Positions 9,037-19,500 of a stretch of DNA of 64,000 nt are shown piece after piece. The stretch is from Bacteroides cutis (GTDB lineage Bacteria > Bacteroidota > Bacteroidia > Bacteroidales > Bacteroidaceae): contig NZ_OEST01000002.1 of assembly GCF_900241005.1 (NCBI RefSeq), forward strand, positions 656,457-720,456, in the 5' to 3' direction. The translations under genes were made by a program, and so were the position numbers. Position 1 is the first letter of the stretch; each line of letters begins with the position of its first letter. Below the pieces are notes generated by a model. The model saw nothing but the letters and a program-made list of their open reading frames with translations, did no database searches and was not told where the DNA came from.

Positions 9037-9100
9037 TGAATTTATAGATACTTCAATTTTAAATTAAGATAAACGGAGAGGCATTGCTTCTCCGTTTTTT
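9037..9100 (+). ncRNA. Candidate small RNA of about 60 nt ending in an intrinsic terminator
   Basis: Transcription from the 9024-9031 box would start near 9037. It would stop at the hairpin AACGGAGA (9072-9079) / TCTCCGTT (9089-9096), which runs into a T tract. No gene follows in this direction for 1.7 kb, so it is not a leader. The design resembles the candidate at 6108-6171. Confidence 0.4.
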
Positions 9101-9336
9101 GTTTCCCTCTATTCTTATCTGTTTGAAATGACGCACGCTTGCAGGGCAAACGACACAAGTTTACTCCCCAAATGCCACACCTTAACGGACAAAACACCTG
9201 TGGTTTGCGATGAAAATGCCTGTGGTTTCGGCAATTATCCTTGATGTTTACGAAGCTAAAGTACATGGTTACGGATACAATGTTCAACATTAGCAAATGG
9301 TGCATTCAGAGTGAGCGAACCGGATGTCATTGGAAT
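9101..9336. other. Spacer without a recognised gene
   Basis: No credible coding frame. The 10-bp string CCTGTGGTTT occurs twice about 24 bp apart (near 9190 and 9214). Nothing else was identified. Confidence 0.4.
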
Positions 9337-9362
9337 AAAAACGGGGAACTTGAGTCCCCCGT
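9337..9362 (-). terminator. Intrinsic terminator of the acyltransferase gene
   Basis: On the minus strand a hairpin with arms ACGGGGGA and TTCCCCGT is followed by a T tract, about 60 nt after the stop at 9422. Confidence 0.6.
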
Positions 9363-9421
9363 CCGTTAAACTTGCATAAATCTGCTATTGACAAAAAAGA
9401 AGATTTTCAAAGGAAAACAAC

Positions 9422-10561
9422 TTAATCTTCCTTTTTCCCTTTCAGGAAATGGTCTGTCAACCATTTACGTACCGGCTCGTCGTAGAGTTTCAAGCAGAGA
9501 TAAGCCAACACGAATGCACCTACGAAAGTCAATATCATATAAGGAATACCTTCCACCATCGTTGCATTATTGTTACATACCCACGCAGTATAAGTATATA
9601 CCAACGGATAATGAGTGATATATACCGGATAGGATATATCTCCCAGAAATTTACACACAGCAGTAGAACGCTTGCCCGTAACCTTACCTCCCGCTCCCAT
9701 TGAAACAATAACCGGAAAGATAAAAAGAATGCAGATTGCTTCATAAAGCCCATTCATCCAAAACCCCTCTTCACCACCGATACGGGGAATAGAAAGAACC
9801 ACAACAATCATCAGACTGCACCACCAGAAAGCGCGTTTCTCCGTACGAATTAACCATCCCAAACGAGATAAGAGCAATCCACCGAAAAAAGGATACATCA
9901 ACCGAACCATCCCTACATATTGTTGCTCCCAGTTCAAAGCCCATCCTCCTACAATATCGCCTGCCGGAGCAGTCAGGCAAAGATGCACCGTAAAGCAACC
10001 GGCAACAAATACCAAGATAGACAAAGCTACTTTATTGAACTTACGGATAAACAACCCATATAGAATATTACCGATATACTCATAGTAGAGCGACCATGCC
10101 GGACCATTGAGCGGATGCATTTCCGTCCAGCCACGTACATCCCATTTCAACGGAAGAGGCAATAACGTGCAGCCCAGTAGCATAATCAGCAACACTGTGC
10201 CAACAGGAGTATTCTCAATAGCCGGAAAACAGGATGACTTTTGAAAATAGAAAAAAGCCGCCCCTACGATACTGCCTATAATCACCATCGGTTGCAGGCG
10301 GATAATACGCCGTTTAAAGAAAGTCCCTACCGACATCCGGTTCCAACGGTCATCATAAGCATAACCGATAACGAAGCCCGAAAGCATAAAAAAGAAATCG
10401 ACTGCCAAGTATCCGTGATTGATAAACTGTTCCAAGTGATTGCCGCCCGAGTGTGCTTCTAAAAGGTGAAAAGCAACAACCATTACAGCAGCTACGCCAC
10501 GAAGCCCGTCGAGTATCTCATAATGCGGTTTCGAAGGAAGATAAGAGTTCTGTGTATTCAT
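9422..10561 (-). CDS. Acyltransferase 3 family membrane protein
   Basis: 379-residue integral membrane O-acyltransferase of the OatA/WecH/NodX type. The N-terminal signature is LDGLRGVAAVMVVAFHLLEAH with the active-site His, and about ten hydrophobic segments follow. The motif FFFMLSGFVIGYAYDDRW is typical. These enzymes transfer acetyl or other acyl groups to sugars of polysaccharide, LPS or peptidoglycan. The target is unknown and no glycan genes lie next to it. A TATCTTTA box at 10592-10599 on the minus strand is the probable promoter. Confidence 0.88.
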   Translation of the reverse strand: MNTQNSYLPSKPHYEILDGLRGVAAVMVVAFHLLEAHSGGNHLEQFINHGYLAVDFFFMLSGFVIGYAYDDRWNRMSVGTFFKRRIIRLQPMVIIGSIVGAAFFYFQKSSCFPAIENTPVGTVLLIMLLGCTLLPLPLKWDVRGWTEMHPLNGPAWSLYYEYIGNILYGLFIRKFNKVALSILVFVAGCFTVHLCLTAPAGDIVGGWALNWEQQYVGMVRLMYPFFGGLLLSRLGWLIRTEKRAFWWCSLMIVVVLSIPRIGGEEGFWMNGLYEAICILFIFPVIVSMGAGGKVTGKRSTAVCKFLGDISYPVYITHYPLVYTYTAWVCNNNATMVEGIPYMILTFVGAFVLAYLCLKLYDEPVRKWLTDHFLKGKKED

Positions 10562-10591
10562 TGAGGTATAAGATGTTCATAAATTTGCCCG

Positions 10592-10599
10592 TAAAGATA
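10592..10599 (-). promoter_or_regulatory. Probable -7 box of the acyltransferase gene
   Basis: TATCTTTA on the minus strand, 7 of 8 bases to consensus, 31-38 bp before the ATG. No clear -33 element was found. Confidence 0.4.
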
Positions 10600-10793
10600 A
10601 TAAAAAACGATAAGGTAATAAGATAGTAATATGATAAATAAACAATAGTGGAAAAGTAAATTTGAGCAAAACTAAACATTATCGTGGTTTTAAGATGCCT
10701 CATGTACAAAAAAACAGTCTGTTTTTCTGGAAAATGTCATAAACAGAACATTTAATAATGCATATAAACCTTTTCTATATACGAGATGCTGAC

Positions 10794-10801
10794 TAATTTT
10801 G
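10794..10801 (+). promoter_or_regulatory. Probable -7 box of the RND efflux operon
   Basis: TAATTTTG, 27 bp before the ATG of the adaptor gene. The upstream -33 element is weak. Confidence 0.4.
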
Positions 10802-10827
10802 TCCAAAAACTAAATATACTATAGATT

Positions 10828-11895
10828 ATGAAACGAATTTATTGGATTTTAGCAAGCATTTCCCTGTACTCGCTCATATCTTGTACCAACGGTAGAAAAG
10901 ATGCGAAAGAATGCCAGACAGTAAAAATAGATACAATTATTTTCGCCGGAGGGCAAACCCACCTGCAATATCCCGGAAAGGTAAAAGCGGCGCAGGACAT
11001 CAGTCTCGCATTCAGGGTAAGTGGAACAATACAGAAAATACACGTGAAAGATGGCGCCCGCGTACAAGCCGGCCAGTTGCTCGCCGAACTGGACCCAACG
11101 GACTACCAAGTACAACTGGATGCCACCGAAGCCGAATACAAGCAAGTTAAAGCGGAAGCGGAACGCGTAATGGCATTGTACAAAGATAACGGAACCACTC
11201 CCAGTACCAACGACAAGGCTGTATATGGACTGAAACAAATCACTGCCAAATACCAGCATCACAAAGACCAGTTATACTACACCCGCCTTTATGCACCCTT
11301 CAACGGCTATATACAGAAACGTCTATTCGAGACACACGAAACGATAGGCGCCGGAATGCCTGTCCTGTCCATGATTAGCAGCAGTACCCCGGAAATTGAG
11401 ATAAACCTTCCGGCAGCCGAATATATCCGGCGAGAACAGTTCAACCAATATCATTGTACATTCGACATTTATCCGGGAAAGACTTACCGGCTGACCCCAA
11501 TCAGTATCACTCCCAAAGCCAACGCAAATCAATTGTATACCATGCGTCTGCAACTGATTGCGGATGACCGGCCCATTCCCTCTCCGGGTATGAATACAAT
11601 GGTCACCATTCATTACGACAATAACAGTCCACACTGTTTGTCCGTACCCGGCAGTGCCATATTACATAAAGACGGAAAGACCTGTGTCTTTGTTTACAAC
11701 CCCTCCAACAACAAAGTAAACAACCGTGAAGTGAGCGTTGTACGCCTGCTGAGCAACGGACGCAGTATCATTACCTCCGATGAGCTGAAACCCGGAGAAT
11801 TGGTGGTATCCGCAGGAATACATCACATAAAAGACGGAGAAACCGTAAAACCCCTACCCAACACCAGTAAAACAAATATCGGAGGACTGCTGTAA
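10828..11895 (+). CDS. RND efflux periplasmic adaptor (membrane fusion) lipoprotein
   Basis: 355-residue adaptor linking the inner-membrane pump to the outer-membrane channel. It has a lipoprotein signal peptide ending LISC (Cys19), so it is anchored to the membrane facing the periplasm. A biotinyl-lipoyl-like hairpin follows (DISLAFRVSGTIQKIHVKD and ARVQAGQLLAELDPTDY), then a short coiled-coil, the second lipoyl half (LYAPFNGYIQKRLFETHETI) and beta-barrel domains. First gene of a three-gene operon, 30 bp before the pump gene. Confidence 0.9.
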   Translation: MKRIYWILASISLYSLISCTNGRKDAKECQTVKIDTIIFAGGQTHLQYPGKVKAAQDISLAFRVSGTIQKIHVKDGARVQAGQLLAELDPTDYQVQLDATEAEYKQVKAEAERVMALYKDNGTTPSTNDKAVYGLKQITAKYQHHKDQLYYTRLYAPFNGYIQKRLFETHETIGAGMPVLSMISSSTPEIEINLPAAEYIRREQFNQYHCTFDIYPGKTYRLTPISITPKANANQLYTMRLQLIADDRPIPSPGMNTMVTIHYDNNSPHCLSVPGSAILHKDGKTCVFVYNPSNNKVNNREVSVVRLLSNGRSIITSDELKPGELVVSAGIHHIKDGETVKPLPNTSKTNIGGLL

Positions 11896-11925
11896 CATGG
11901 AATTACATCTTAAAAAATCAGTAAT

Positions 11926-14900
11926 ATGGATATAAGTAAATGGGCATTCAAGAACCGTAACCTGGTTTATTTCCTGGTGTCTGTATTGTTTGTCGGCGGA
12001 GTTCTTTCTTGCTATCAGATGAGCAAATTGGAAGATCCGGAAATAAAGGTGAAGCTCGCTATGGTGGTAACCACCTATCCGGGAGCCTCTGCCCACCAGG
12101 TAGAATTGGAAGTGACGGATGTACTGGAAAAGAGCATCCGCAGCATGGGAAATATAGACAATGTGGAAAGCTACTCATACAATGACCTTTCCCTGATACA
12201 AATAGAGCTGACTACTACCACCCAGGATGAAGAAGTGGAGCAATGCTGGGACATGTTGCGCCGCAAGGTAAACGATGCCTGCACCCTCTTACCCGACGGG
12301 GCAAGCACACCGATTGTCAAGGATGATTTCGGCAACGTGTACGGCATGTTCTATGCTTTGACGGGTGACGGGCTGTCCGACCGCGAACTGTCTGACTACG
12401 CCGAACTCATCAAACGTGAAATCAGCGATATGGAAGGTGTAGACCGGGTGGAGTTGTACGGCAAACGCCCCGAATGCATCAATATTTCCCTGTTGCAAGA
12501 CCGCATGGCAAACCTCGGTGTGAAGCCAGCCGAAGTCCTCGCCACTATGAACGGACAAAACAAAACCACATACAGCGGTTACTACGATAACGGAGATAAC
12601 CGTATCCGCGTGACCGTCAGTGATAAGTTCAGGACGGTAGAGGACATAGGCAACATGCTGATACAAGGACATGACAACGACCAGCTCCGCATACGCGACA
12701 TCGCCCGAATAGAGAAAGGATACGAAAAGCCTACCCGCAACGAACTGTTCTTTGACAGCGAGCGGGCACAGGGAATCCTTATCGCAGCATCCAGTGGTTC
12801 GGACATCGTGAAAGTAGGCGTCGCCGTAGAAAAGAAATTGGCACAGTTGAAAGAAAGTAGTCTGCCCGCAGGTGTAGAATACCACAAAGTATTCTATCAA
12901 CCGGAACGCGTAGGGGCATCTTTAGGTACTTTCGTCATCAATTTGTTGGAGTCTGTCATCATTGTCGTAGTGATCCTGATGCTGGCAATGGGGTTCAAGA
13001 GCGGAGTCATTATCGGAGTCAGCCTGATTGTCACCGTCTTCGGCTCGTTCCTGTTCCTGCAAACGGCAGGCGGAACCATGCAACGCGTATCATTGGCCGC
13101 ATTCGTACTGGCAATGGGTATGCTGGTAGATAATGCCATTGTTATTATAGACGGCATATTGGTAGACCTGAAAGCCGGCAAAAACCGTATGGAAGCAATG
13201 ACAGCTATCGGCCGCCAGACAGCGATGCCCCTACTGGGCGCTACACTGATAGCTATTATCGCCTTCCTGCCTATATTTATGTCACCGGATACGGCAGGTG
13301 TCTACACCCGCGATCTATTCATCGTACTGGCAGTCTCTTTGCTGTTGAGCTGGGTGTTGGCATTGGTGCACGTGCCACTAATGGCAAACAGCAGGTTACA
13401 TCCCACCGTCGAAACCAGCGCCACCGGAAAACGTGAATACAAAGGACATACATACGCCCTATTACGTACCGCCCTACACTTCGGACTGGCACACCGCTGG
13501 AGTTTCGTACTGGCAATGGTCGTCCTGTTGGGACTTTCCATTTTCGGCTACGGATATATGCGGCAAGGCTTCTTCCCCGATATGGTGTACGACCAGCTCT
13601 ATATGGAGTACAAACTGTCCGAAGGCAGTAATTCCACGCGAGTGGCGCAGGATTTAAAAGAAATAGAGGATTATCTGAGAACCCGCAAGGAAATCACCCA
13701 CATCACCACTTCAATCGGCGGTACACCGGGGCGGTATAATCTGGTACGCAGCATTGCCAACCCCTCTCTCTCCTACGGCGAACTGATTATAGACTTTATT
13801 TCCCCGAAGGACCTGGTAAAGAATATGGATGAGATACAAAATTATCTGACAGAACGCTATCCCAATGCTTACATCAAATTGAAACGCTATAACCTGATGT
13901 TCAAGAAGTATCCTATCGAGGTACAATTCATGGGACCGGATCCTGCCGTACTACACCAGTTGGCCGACAGCGTACAAAGTATTATGGAGAATACCCCTGA
14001 AGTCTGCCTCATCACTACCGACTGGGAACCGCAGATACCCGTACTTTCCATAGAATACGACCAAGCCGCCGCCCGCGCGCTGGGCCTGAGCCGCAACGAT
14101 GTAAGCATGTCCCTGCTCTCTGTCAACGGTGGCATACCCATCGGTTCTTTTTACGAGGGCATACATCGCGACAATATCTATCTGAAATGTCTGGACGAGA
14201 AAGGGCAACCGATAGAAGATCTCGGTAACACACAGGTATTCTCATCACTTCCTTCGTTGAACGGATTGTTGAATGAGGAAACCATGGTAAAGTTGAAAGC
14301 CGGTACCTTGAGTAAGGAAGAACTGGTGGAAAGCCTGATGGGAAGTACCCCACTGAAACAAATCAGCAAAAGCATCGATATCCGTTGGGAGGATCCCGTA
14401 GTGCCACGTTACAACGGGCAACGTAGCCAACGTATACAGTGTTCTCCCGCTCCCGGCATAGAAACCGAGAAAGCACGGCAGACCATTGCCCGAAAAGTAG
14501 AGCAGATAGAACTACCCGACGGTTATACCCTGCATTGGCAAGGAGAAAAAAATGCGAGCGACCAGTCCATGAAATACCTGTTCAAGAATTTTCCACTAGC
14601 CATTATCCTGATGATTGCCATTCTGATTATGTTGTTCAAGGACTACCGTAAACCAGCCATCATTTTCTGTTGTCTTCCCATGATTCTTGTAGGAGTAGTG
14701 GCAGTGATGCTGCTTACAGGCAAGACGTTCAACTTTGTAGCAATTGTAGGTACACTGGGACTGATAGGTATGCTTATCAAGAATGGCATTGTGTTAATGG
14801 ATGAAATCACCCTGCAACTCAATCAGGGAATAGAACCGATTACAGCATTAGTTGACAGTGCCCAGAGCCGACTACGTCCAGTTACTATGGCAGCGTTAAC

Positions 14901-15051
14901 CACTATTCTAGGTATGATACCGTTACTACCTGATGCCATGTTCGGTTCATTGGCAGCTTCCATTATGGGTGGCCTGACATTCGGCACATTGATAACTCTC
15001 CTCTTTATTCCTATCCTGTATGCATTATTCTTTCACATAAAAAACGAATAA
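11926..15051 (+). CDS. RND efflux transporter, AcrB/HAE1-like
   Basis: 1041-residue proton-driven pump with the usual 12 membrane segments and two large periplasmic loops. It starts with MDISKWAFKNRNLVYFLV. The proton-relay motif GMLVDNAIVIIDGI in TM4 and the TM10 counterpart IGMLIKNGIVLMDEI are intact. The subfamily resembles transporters often annotated as multidrug or heavy-metal efflux; the substrate is not predictable. It lies between the adaptor and a TolC-like channel (2-bp gap), so the tripartite system is complete. Confidence 0.93.
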   Translation: MDISKWAFKNRNLVYFLVSVLFVGGVLSCYQMSKLEDPEIKVKLAMVVTTYPGASAHQVELEVTDVLEKSIRSMGNIDNVESYSYNDLSLIQIELTTTTQDEEVEQCWDMLRRKVNDACTLLPDGASTPIVKDDFGNVYGMFYALTGDGLSDRELSDYAELIKREISDMEGVDRVELYGKRPECINISLLQDRMANLGVKPAEVLATMNGQNKTTYSGYYDNGDNRIRVTVSDKFRTVEDIGNMLIQGHDNDQLRIRDIARIEKGYEKPTRNELFFDSERAQGILIAASSGSDIVKVGVAVEKKLAQLKESSLPAGVEYHKVFYQPERVGASLGTFVINLLESVIIVVVILMLAMGFKSGVIIGVSLIVTVFGSFLFLQTAGGTMQRVSLAAFVLAMGMLVDNAIVIIDGILVDLKAGKNRMEAMTAIGRQTAMPLLGATLIAIIAFLPIFMSPDTAGVYTRDLFIVLAVSLLLSWVLALVHVPLMANSRLHPTVETSATGKREYKGHTYALLRTALHFGLAHRWSFVLAMVVLLGLSIFGYGYMRQGFFPDMVYDQLYMEYKLSEGSNSTRVAQDLKEIEDYLRTRKEITHITTSIGGTPGRYNLVRSIANPSLSYGELIIDFISPKDLVKNMDEIQNYLTERYPNAYIKLKRYNLMFKKYPIEVQFMGPDPAVLHQLADSVQSIMENTPEVCLITTDWEPQIPVLSIEYDQAAARALGLSRNDVSMSLLSVNGGIPIGSFYEGIHRDNIYLKCLDEKGQPIEDLGNTQVFSSLPSLNGLLNEETMVKLKAGTLSKEELVESLMGSTPLKQISKSIDIRWEDPVVPRYNGQRSQRIQCSPAPGIETEKARQTIARKVEQIELPDGYTLHWQGEKNASDQSMKYLFKNFPLAIILMIAILIMLFKDYRKPAIIFCCLPMILVGVVAVMLLTGKTFNFVAIVGTLGLIGMLIKNGIVLMDEITLQLNQGIEPITALVDSAQSRLRPVTMAALTTILGMIPLLPDAMFGSLAASIMGGLTFGTLITLLFIPILYALFFHIKNE

Positions 15052-15053
15052 CA

Positions 15054-16412
15054 ATGAAAAAGGAAATAATTATCCTCACTACCCTATTCTTCTCTGTCAG
15101 CATCTCTGCCCAAGAAACCCTGACTCTGGAACAATGCAGAGAAATGGCACTGAAATATAATAAAGAAATGGCTATTTCGGTCAAGCAAACGGAGGGCGCA
15201 CAGTATACCGTAAAAAGTTACAAAGGAAACTTTTTCCCAAACTTCACTCTTAGTGGAACGGGCATTTACAGCACAGCAGATGGTAGCTTAGGTATAGCCG
15301 GAGGTAACTTACCTACCTTCCTGCCCGATGCTACGGGACAATTTCTACCCAACAATGGTTTTGCCTACTTTCCGGGACTGGACCTTAACTATAAAATAGG
15401 TATATTATATATGGGAGGTGTACAAGTGGAACAACCACTTTATATGGGCGGCAAAGTTCGCGCGGCCTACAAAATGTCTTTATTGGGCAAAGAAATGGCG
15501 CAACTGAATGAAACGCTGACAGCATCAGAAGTCATTGTAAAAACGGACCAGGCATATGCACAGGTTATCAAAGCCAAAGAGATGAAAAAAGTAGCCCATA
15601 AGTATAATGCAGTACTTATAGAATTGATGAAGAATGTAGAAAGTGCCTACAAACATGGCCTAAAGTCTCAAAATGACGTTCTGAAAGTACAAGTAAAACT
15701 GAACGAGAGCGAACTCAACATCCGCAAAACCGATAACGCACTCCGCTTGGCAACCATGAACCTCTGTCACTACATCGGAAAACCTCTAACAACAAACATA
15801 TGTATCTCCGACAGTTTTCCCGAAGTAGAACAAGACATCCAGTTGCAAATATCAGACATCTCTGCCCGCCCCGAATATGCTATACTGAATCAACAAGTAG
15901 CTATTGCCAAGCAACAGGTAAAGTTGAACCGTAGCGAACTATTACCGCAAATTGGAATAAAAGGTTCATACGACTATATCCATGGTCTGGAAATCAACAA
16001 TCAAGACCTGTTCGATAAAGGCAGTTTCTCCGTTCTCCTAAATGTAAGTGTACCTATTTTCCACTTCGGCGAACGGACCAACAAAGTACGTGCAGCCAAA
16101 GCCAAACTGGAACAGACGCGCCTTGAACAGGAAAACATGAACGAACAGATGTTACTGGAATTGACGCAGGCCGCCAATAATCTGGATGAAGCCCGGTTGG
16201 AAAGTTCTATCGCTAAACGTTCCCTACAACAGGCAGAAGAGAATATGAGAGTAAGTCGTAGTCAATATGATGTAGGTTTGGAAACACTATCCGACCATCT
16301 GGAAGCACAGGCTATGTGGCAGCAAGCATACGAAAACACAGTAGATACTCATTTTCGGTTATACCTGAATTACATTACTTACCTAAAAGCTACAGGGACG
16401 TTGCTGAAATGA
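15054..16412 (+). CDS. TolC-family outer-membrane efflux protein
   Basis: 452-residue outer-membrane channel of the RND system. A signal peptide (MKKEIIILTTLFFSVSISAQ) precedes two repeated OEP domains with long amphipathic helices (for example LTLEQCREMALKYNKEMA near the start and the matching repeat near RPEYAILNQQVAIAKQQV). The beta-strand segments between them include GMPVF-like VSVPIFHFGERTNKVRAAKA. Third gene of the operon, with a 2-bp gap after the pump gene. Confidence 0.92.
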   Translation: MKKEIIILTTLFFSVSISAQETLTLEQCREMALKYNKEMAISVKQTEGAQYTVKSYKGNFFPNFTLSGTGIYSTADGSLGIAGGNLPTFLPDATGQFLPNNGFAYFPGLDLNYKIGILYMGGVQVEQPLYMGGKVRAAYKMSLLGKEMAQLNETLTASEVIVKTDQAYAQVIKAKEMKKVAHKYNAVLIELMKNVESAYKHGLKSQNDVLKVQVKLNESELNIRKTDNALRLATMNLCHYIGKPLTTNICISDSFPEVEQDIQLQISDISARPEYAILNQQVAIAKQQVKLNRSELLPQIGIKGSYDYIHGLEINNQDLFDKGSFSVLLNVSVPIFHFGERTNKVRAAKAKLEQTRLEQENMNEQMLLELTQAANNLDEARLESSIAKRSLQQAEENMRVSRSQYDVGLETLSDHLEAQAMWQQAYENTVDTHFRLYLNYITYLKATGTLLK

Positions 16413-16437
16413 CAGTCATATATTGAAACTATATAAT

Positions 16438-16486
16438 AAACGAGGGGTCTGAAAACTTTTAATGTATTCAGACAACCTCGTTTTTG
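16438..16486. terminator. Bidirectional terminator between the efflux operon and carB
   Basis: A long imperfect hairpin, AACGAGG...TCTGAA paired with TTCAGA...CCTCGTT, ends in T runs on the plus strand and begins with A on the other side. It serves two convergent genes. Confidence 0.6.
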
Positions 16487-16511
16487 TTTACAAATACTGT
16501 TTCAAGTACTT

Positions 16512-19500
16512 TTATTTATATTCTTCCCACGACTTTATAGCCAAATCATTTGGAGTCATCGTGCAAAACGCATTGATAAAAGCACTCGCCAAACGCGCAT
16601 TCGTAATCAACGGAATATTGAGATCAATGGCCGCACGACGTATCTTATAACCATTATCCAACTCACCCGCAGTGAGATTTTTCGGAATGTTCACAACCAT
16701 ATCAATCTCCTTTCTATGCAACATATCCAGCGCCTGCGGTTGCATATCAGGTTCACTCGGCCAGTATACGCGAGTATTCTCTACACCATTCTCCGTAAGG
16801 AACTTACTTGAGCCACCAGTTGCAAACAATTTATATCCTTTATTTTGAAGCATACGAGCTGCAGAAAGCATATCCACCTTCTGCTTCGGCGTACCGGTAG
16901 AAAGCAAGATATTTTTCTGCGGAATACGATAACCTACTGATAGCATCGCTTTCAGAATAGCACAGGAAGTATCACTACCTATACATCCCACTTCACCCGT
17001 AGACGCCATATCCACCCCTAACACGGGATCTGCCTTTTGCAAGCGGTTGAAAGAGAATTGAGAAGCCTTAATTCCTACATAATCGAGGTCGAAAAGATTT
17101 TTGTCCGGTTTCTGTACAGGAATACCGAGCATCACCTTCGTAGCCAATTCGATAAAATTAATTTTAAGCACTTTGCTGACGAACGGGAATGAACGGCTGG
17201 CACGCAAATTACATTCAATTACCTTGATATCGTTGTCTTTAGCCAGATACTGGATATTGAATGGCCCCGATATATTCAGCTCACGGGCAATCTCACGACT
17301 GATACGCTTGATACGGCGTACTGTTTCCACATAAAGCTTTTGCGGTGGAAACTGGATAGTGGCATCACCTGAATGTACCCCTGCGAATTCTATATGTTCA
17401 CTGATAGCATATGCAATGATTTCACCATCCTGTGCCACCGCATCCATCTCTACCTCCTTGGCATGTTCAATGAATTGGCTGACTACTACCGGATGTTTTT
17501 GGCTGACATTGGCAGCCAAAAGCAGAAAACGTTCCAGCTCCTCTTGATTGGAACATACATTCATAGCAGCACCAGAAAGTACGTATGACGGACGAACCAA
17601 TACCGGAAATCCTACCTTATCTACAAAAGCATTGATATCTTCAAGTGAAGTTAGTGCTCTCCATTCGGGCTGATCCACACCGATACGGTCAAGCATAGCA
17701 GAGAACTTGTCACGGTCTTCAGCATTATCAATACTCTTGGCACTCGTTCCAAGAATGGGAACATTCTGCGCATCCAGGCGCAAGGCCAAATTATTAGGTA
17801 TCTGTCCACCAGTAGAAACAATGACACCATGAGGAGTTTCCAATTCAAGGATATCCATGACACGTTCGAAAGTAAGTTCATCAAAATAGAGACGGTCACA
17901 CATATCGTAGTCCGTAGATACGGTTTCCGGGTTATAATTAATCATTACACTACGATAACCTTCCTTACGGATGGTGTTGAGCGCTTGTACACCACACCAG
18001 TCAAATTCCACTGAAGACCCGATACGATAAGCACCCGAACCAAGAACCACAATGGATTTACGGTCACCTAGATAATGTATATCGTTGGCAATGCCGCTAT
18101 ACGTCAAGTATAGGTAATTAGTTTGTGCGGGATATTCGGCGGCAAGGGTATCAATCTGTTTCACCACAGGTAGTACCCCCATCTTCTTACGATAATTACG
18201 GATATAGAGGATACCCTCTTCCATATCACCTTCATAACCGATTGCACGGGCTATCTGAAAGTCCGAAAAGCCCTGTATCTTAGCTTTACGCAACAATTCA
18301 ACAGGAAAGTCAACAATATCCTTATGCTTTCCACTCCATTGTTCCAATTCCTTGCTAGTACGCATTATATTCATCAGCTTCTCCAGGAACCATTTATCAA
18401 TCTTCGTTAACTCATGCACCTGATCTACGGTGTATCCGGCACGAAAAGCTTTAGAGATAACAAAGATACGTTTATCGGTAGGTTCACGCAACGCCTGGTC
18501 AATGTCAGGAATTACAAGCTCCTTGTTTTCTACGAAACCATGCATCCCCTGTCCTATCATACGCAACCCTTTCTGAATAGCTTCTTCAAAAGTACGACCG
18601 ATAGCCATTACCTCACCAACTGACTTCATAGATGAACCGAGTTCTTTGTCCACACCGTGGAACTTACCTAAGTCCCAACGCGGAATTTTGCAGACAACAT
18701 AGTCCAACGCCGGTTCAAAGAAAGCGCTCGTCGTTTTGGTTACGGAGTTTTTCAAATCAAAAAGCCCATATCCAAGACCAAGTTTTGCAGCGACAAAAGC
18801 AAGTGGATAACCTGTTGCTTTAGAAGCTAATGCAGAGGATCGGCTCAAGCGTGCGTTTACCTCAATTACACGATAATCCTCACTCTCCGGGTCGTAGGCA
18901 TATTGCACATTACATTCCCCCACAATTCCGATATGACGGATAATGCGGATGGCGAGTTCACGTAGTTTATGATAGTCCGCATTACTCAGAGTTTGTGACG
19001 GAGCAATGACGATAGACTCCCCAGTATGAATACCCAGCGGATCAAAGTTCTCCATATTACAAACCGTGATACAGTTATTGAAACGGTCACGGACAACCTC
19101 GTATTCCACTTCTTTCCAACCTCTCAAGGATTTCTCTACCAATACCTGCGGAGAGAAAGAGAAAGCTTTTTCTACCAGCACATTCAGTTCTTCCTCATTG
19201 TCACAAAAACCGGAACCCAATCCACCAAGCGCATATGCAGCACGGACGATAACGGGATAACCGAGTTCCTTAGCTGCACGACGTGCATCCACCACGTTTT
19301 CCACCGCTTCGCTCTTAATGGTCTTTACGTCAATCTCATCCAGTTTCCGCACGAATATCTCACGGTCTTCGGTGTCGATAATGGCTTGTACGGGAGTACC
19401 GAGTACTTTTACATTGTATTTATCAAAGATAGCGTCTTTATACAGTGCCACACCGCAATTTAACGCTGTCTGTCCGCCAAAGGCAAGCATAATGCCGTCG

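Noticed and set aside
9042..9305. 87-codon minus-strand frame in the hsp20-acyltransferase spacer
   Set aside because: No family motif and it overlaps the hairpin terminator at 9072-9100.
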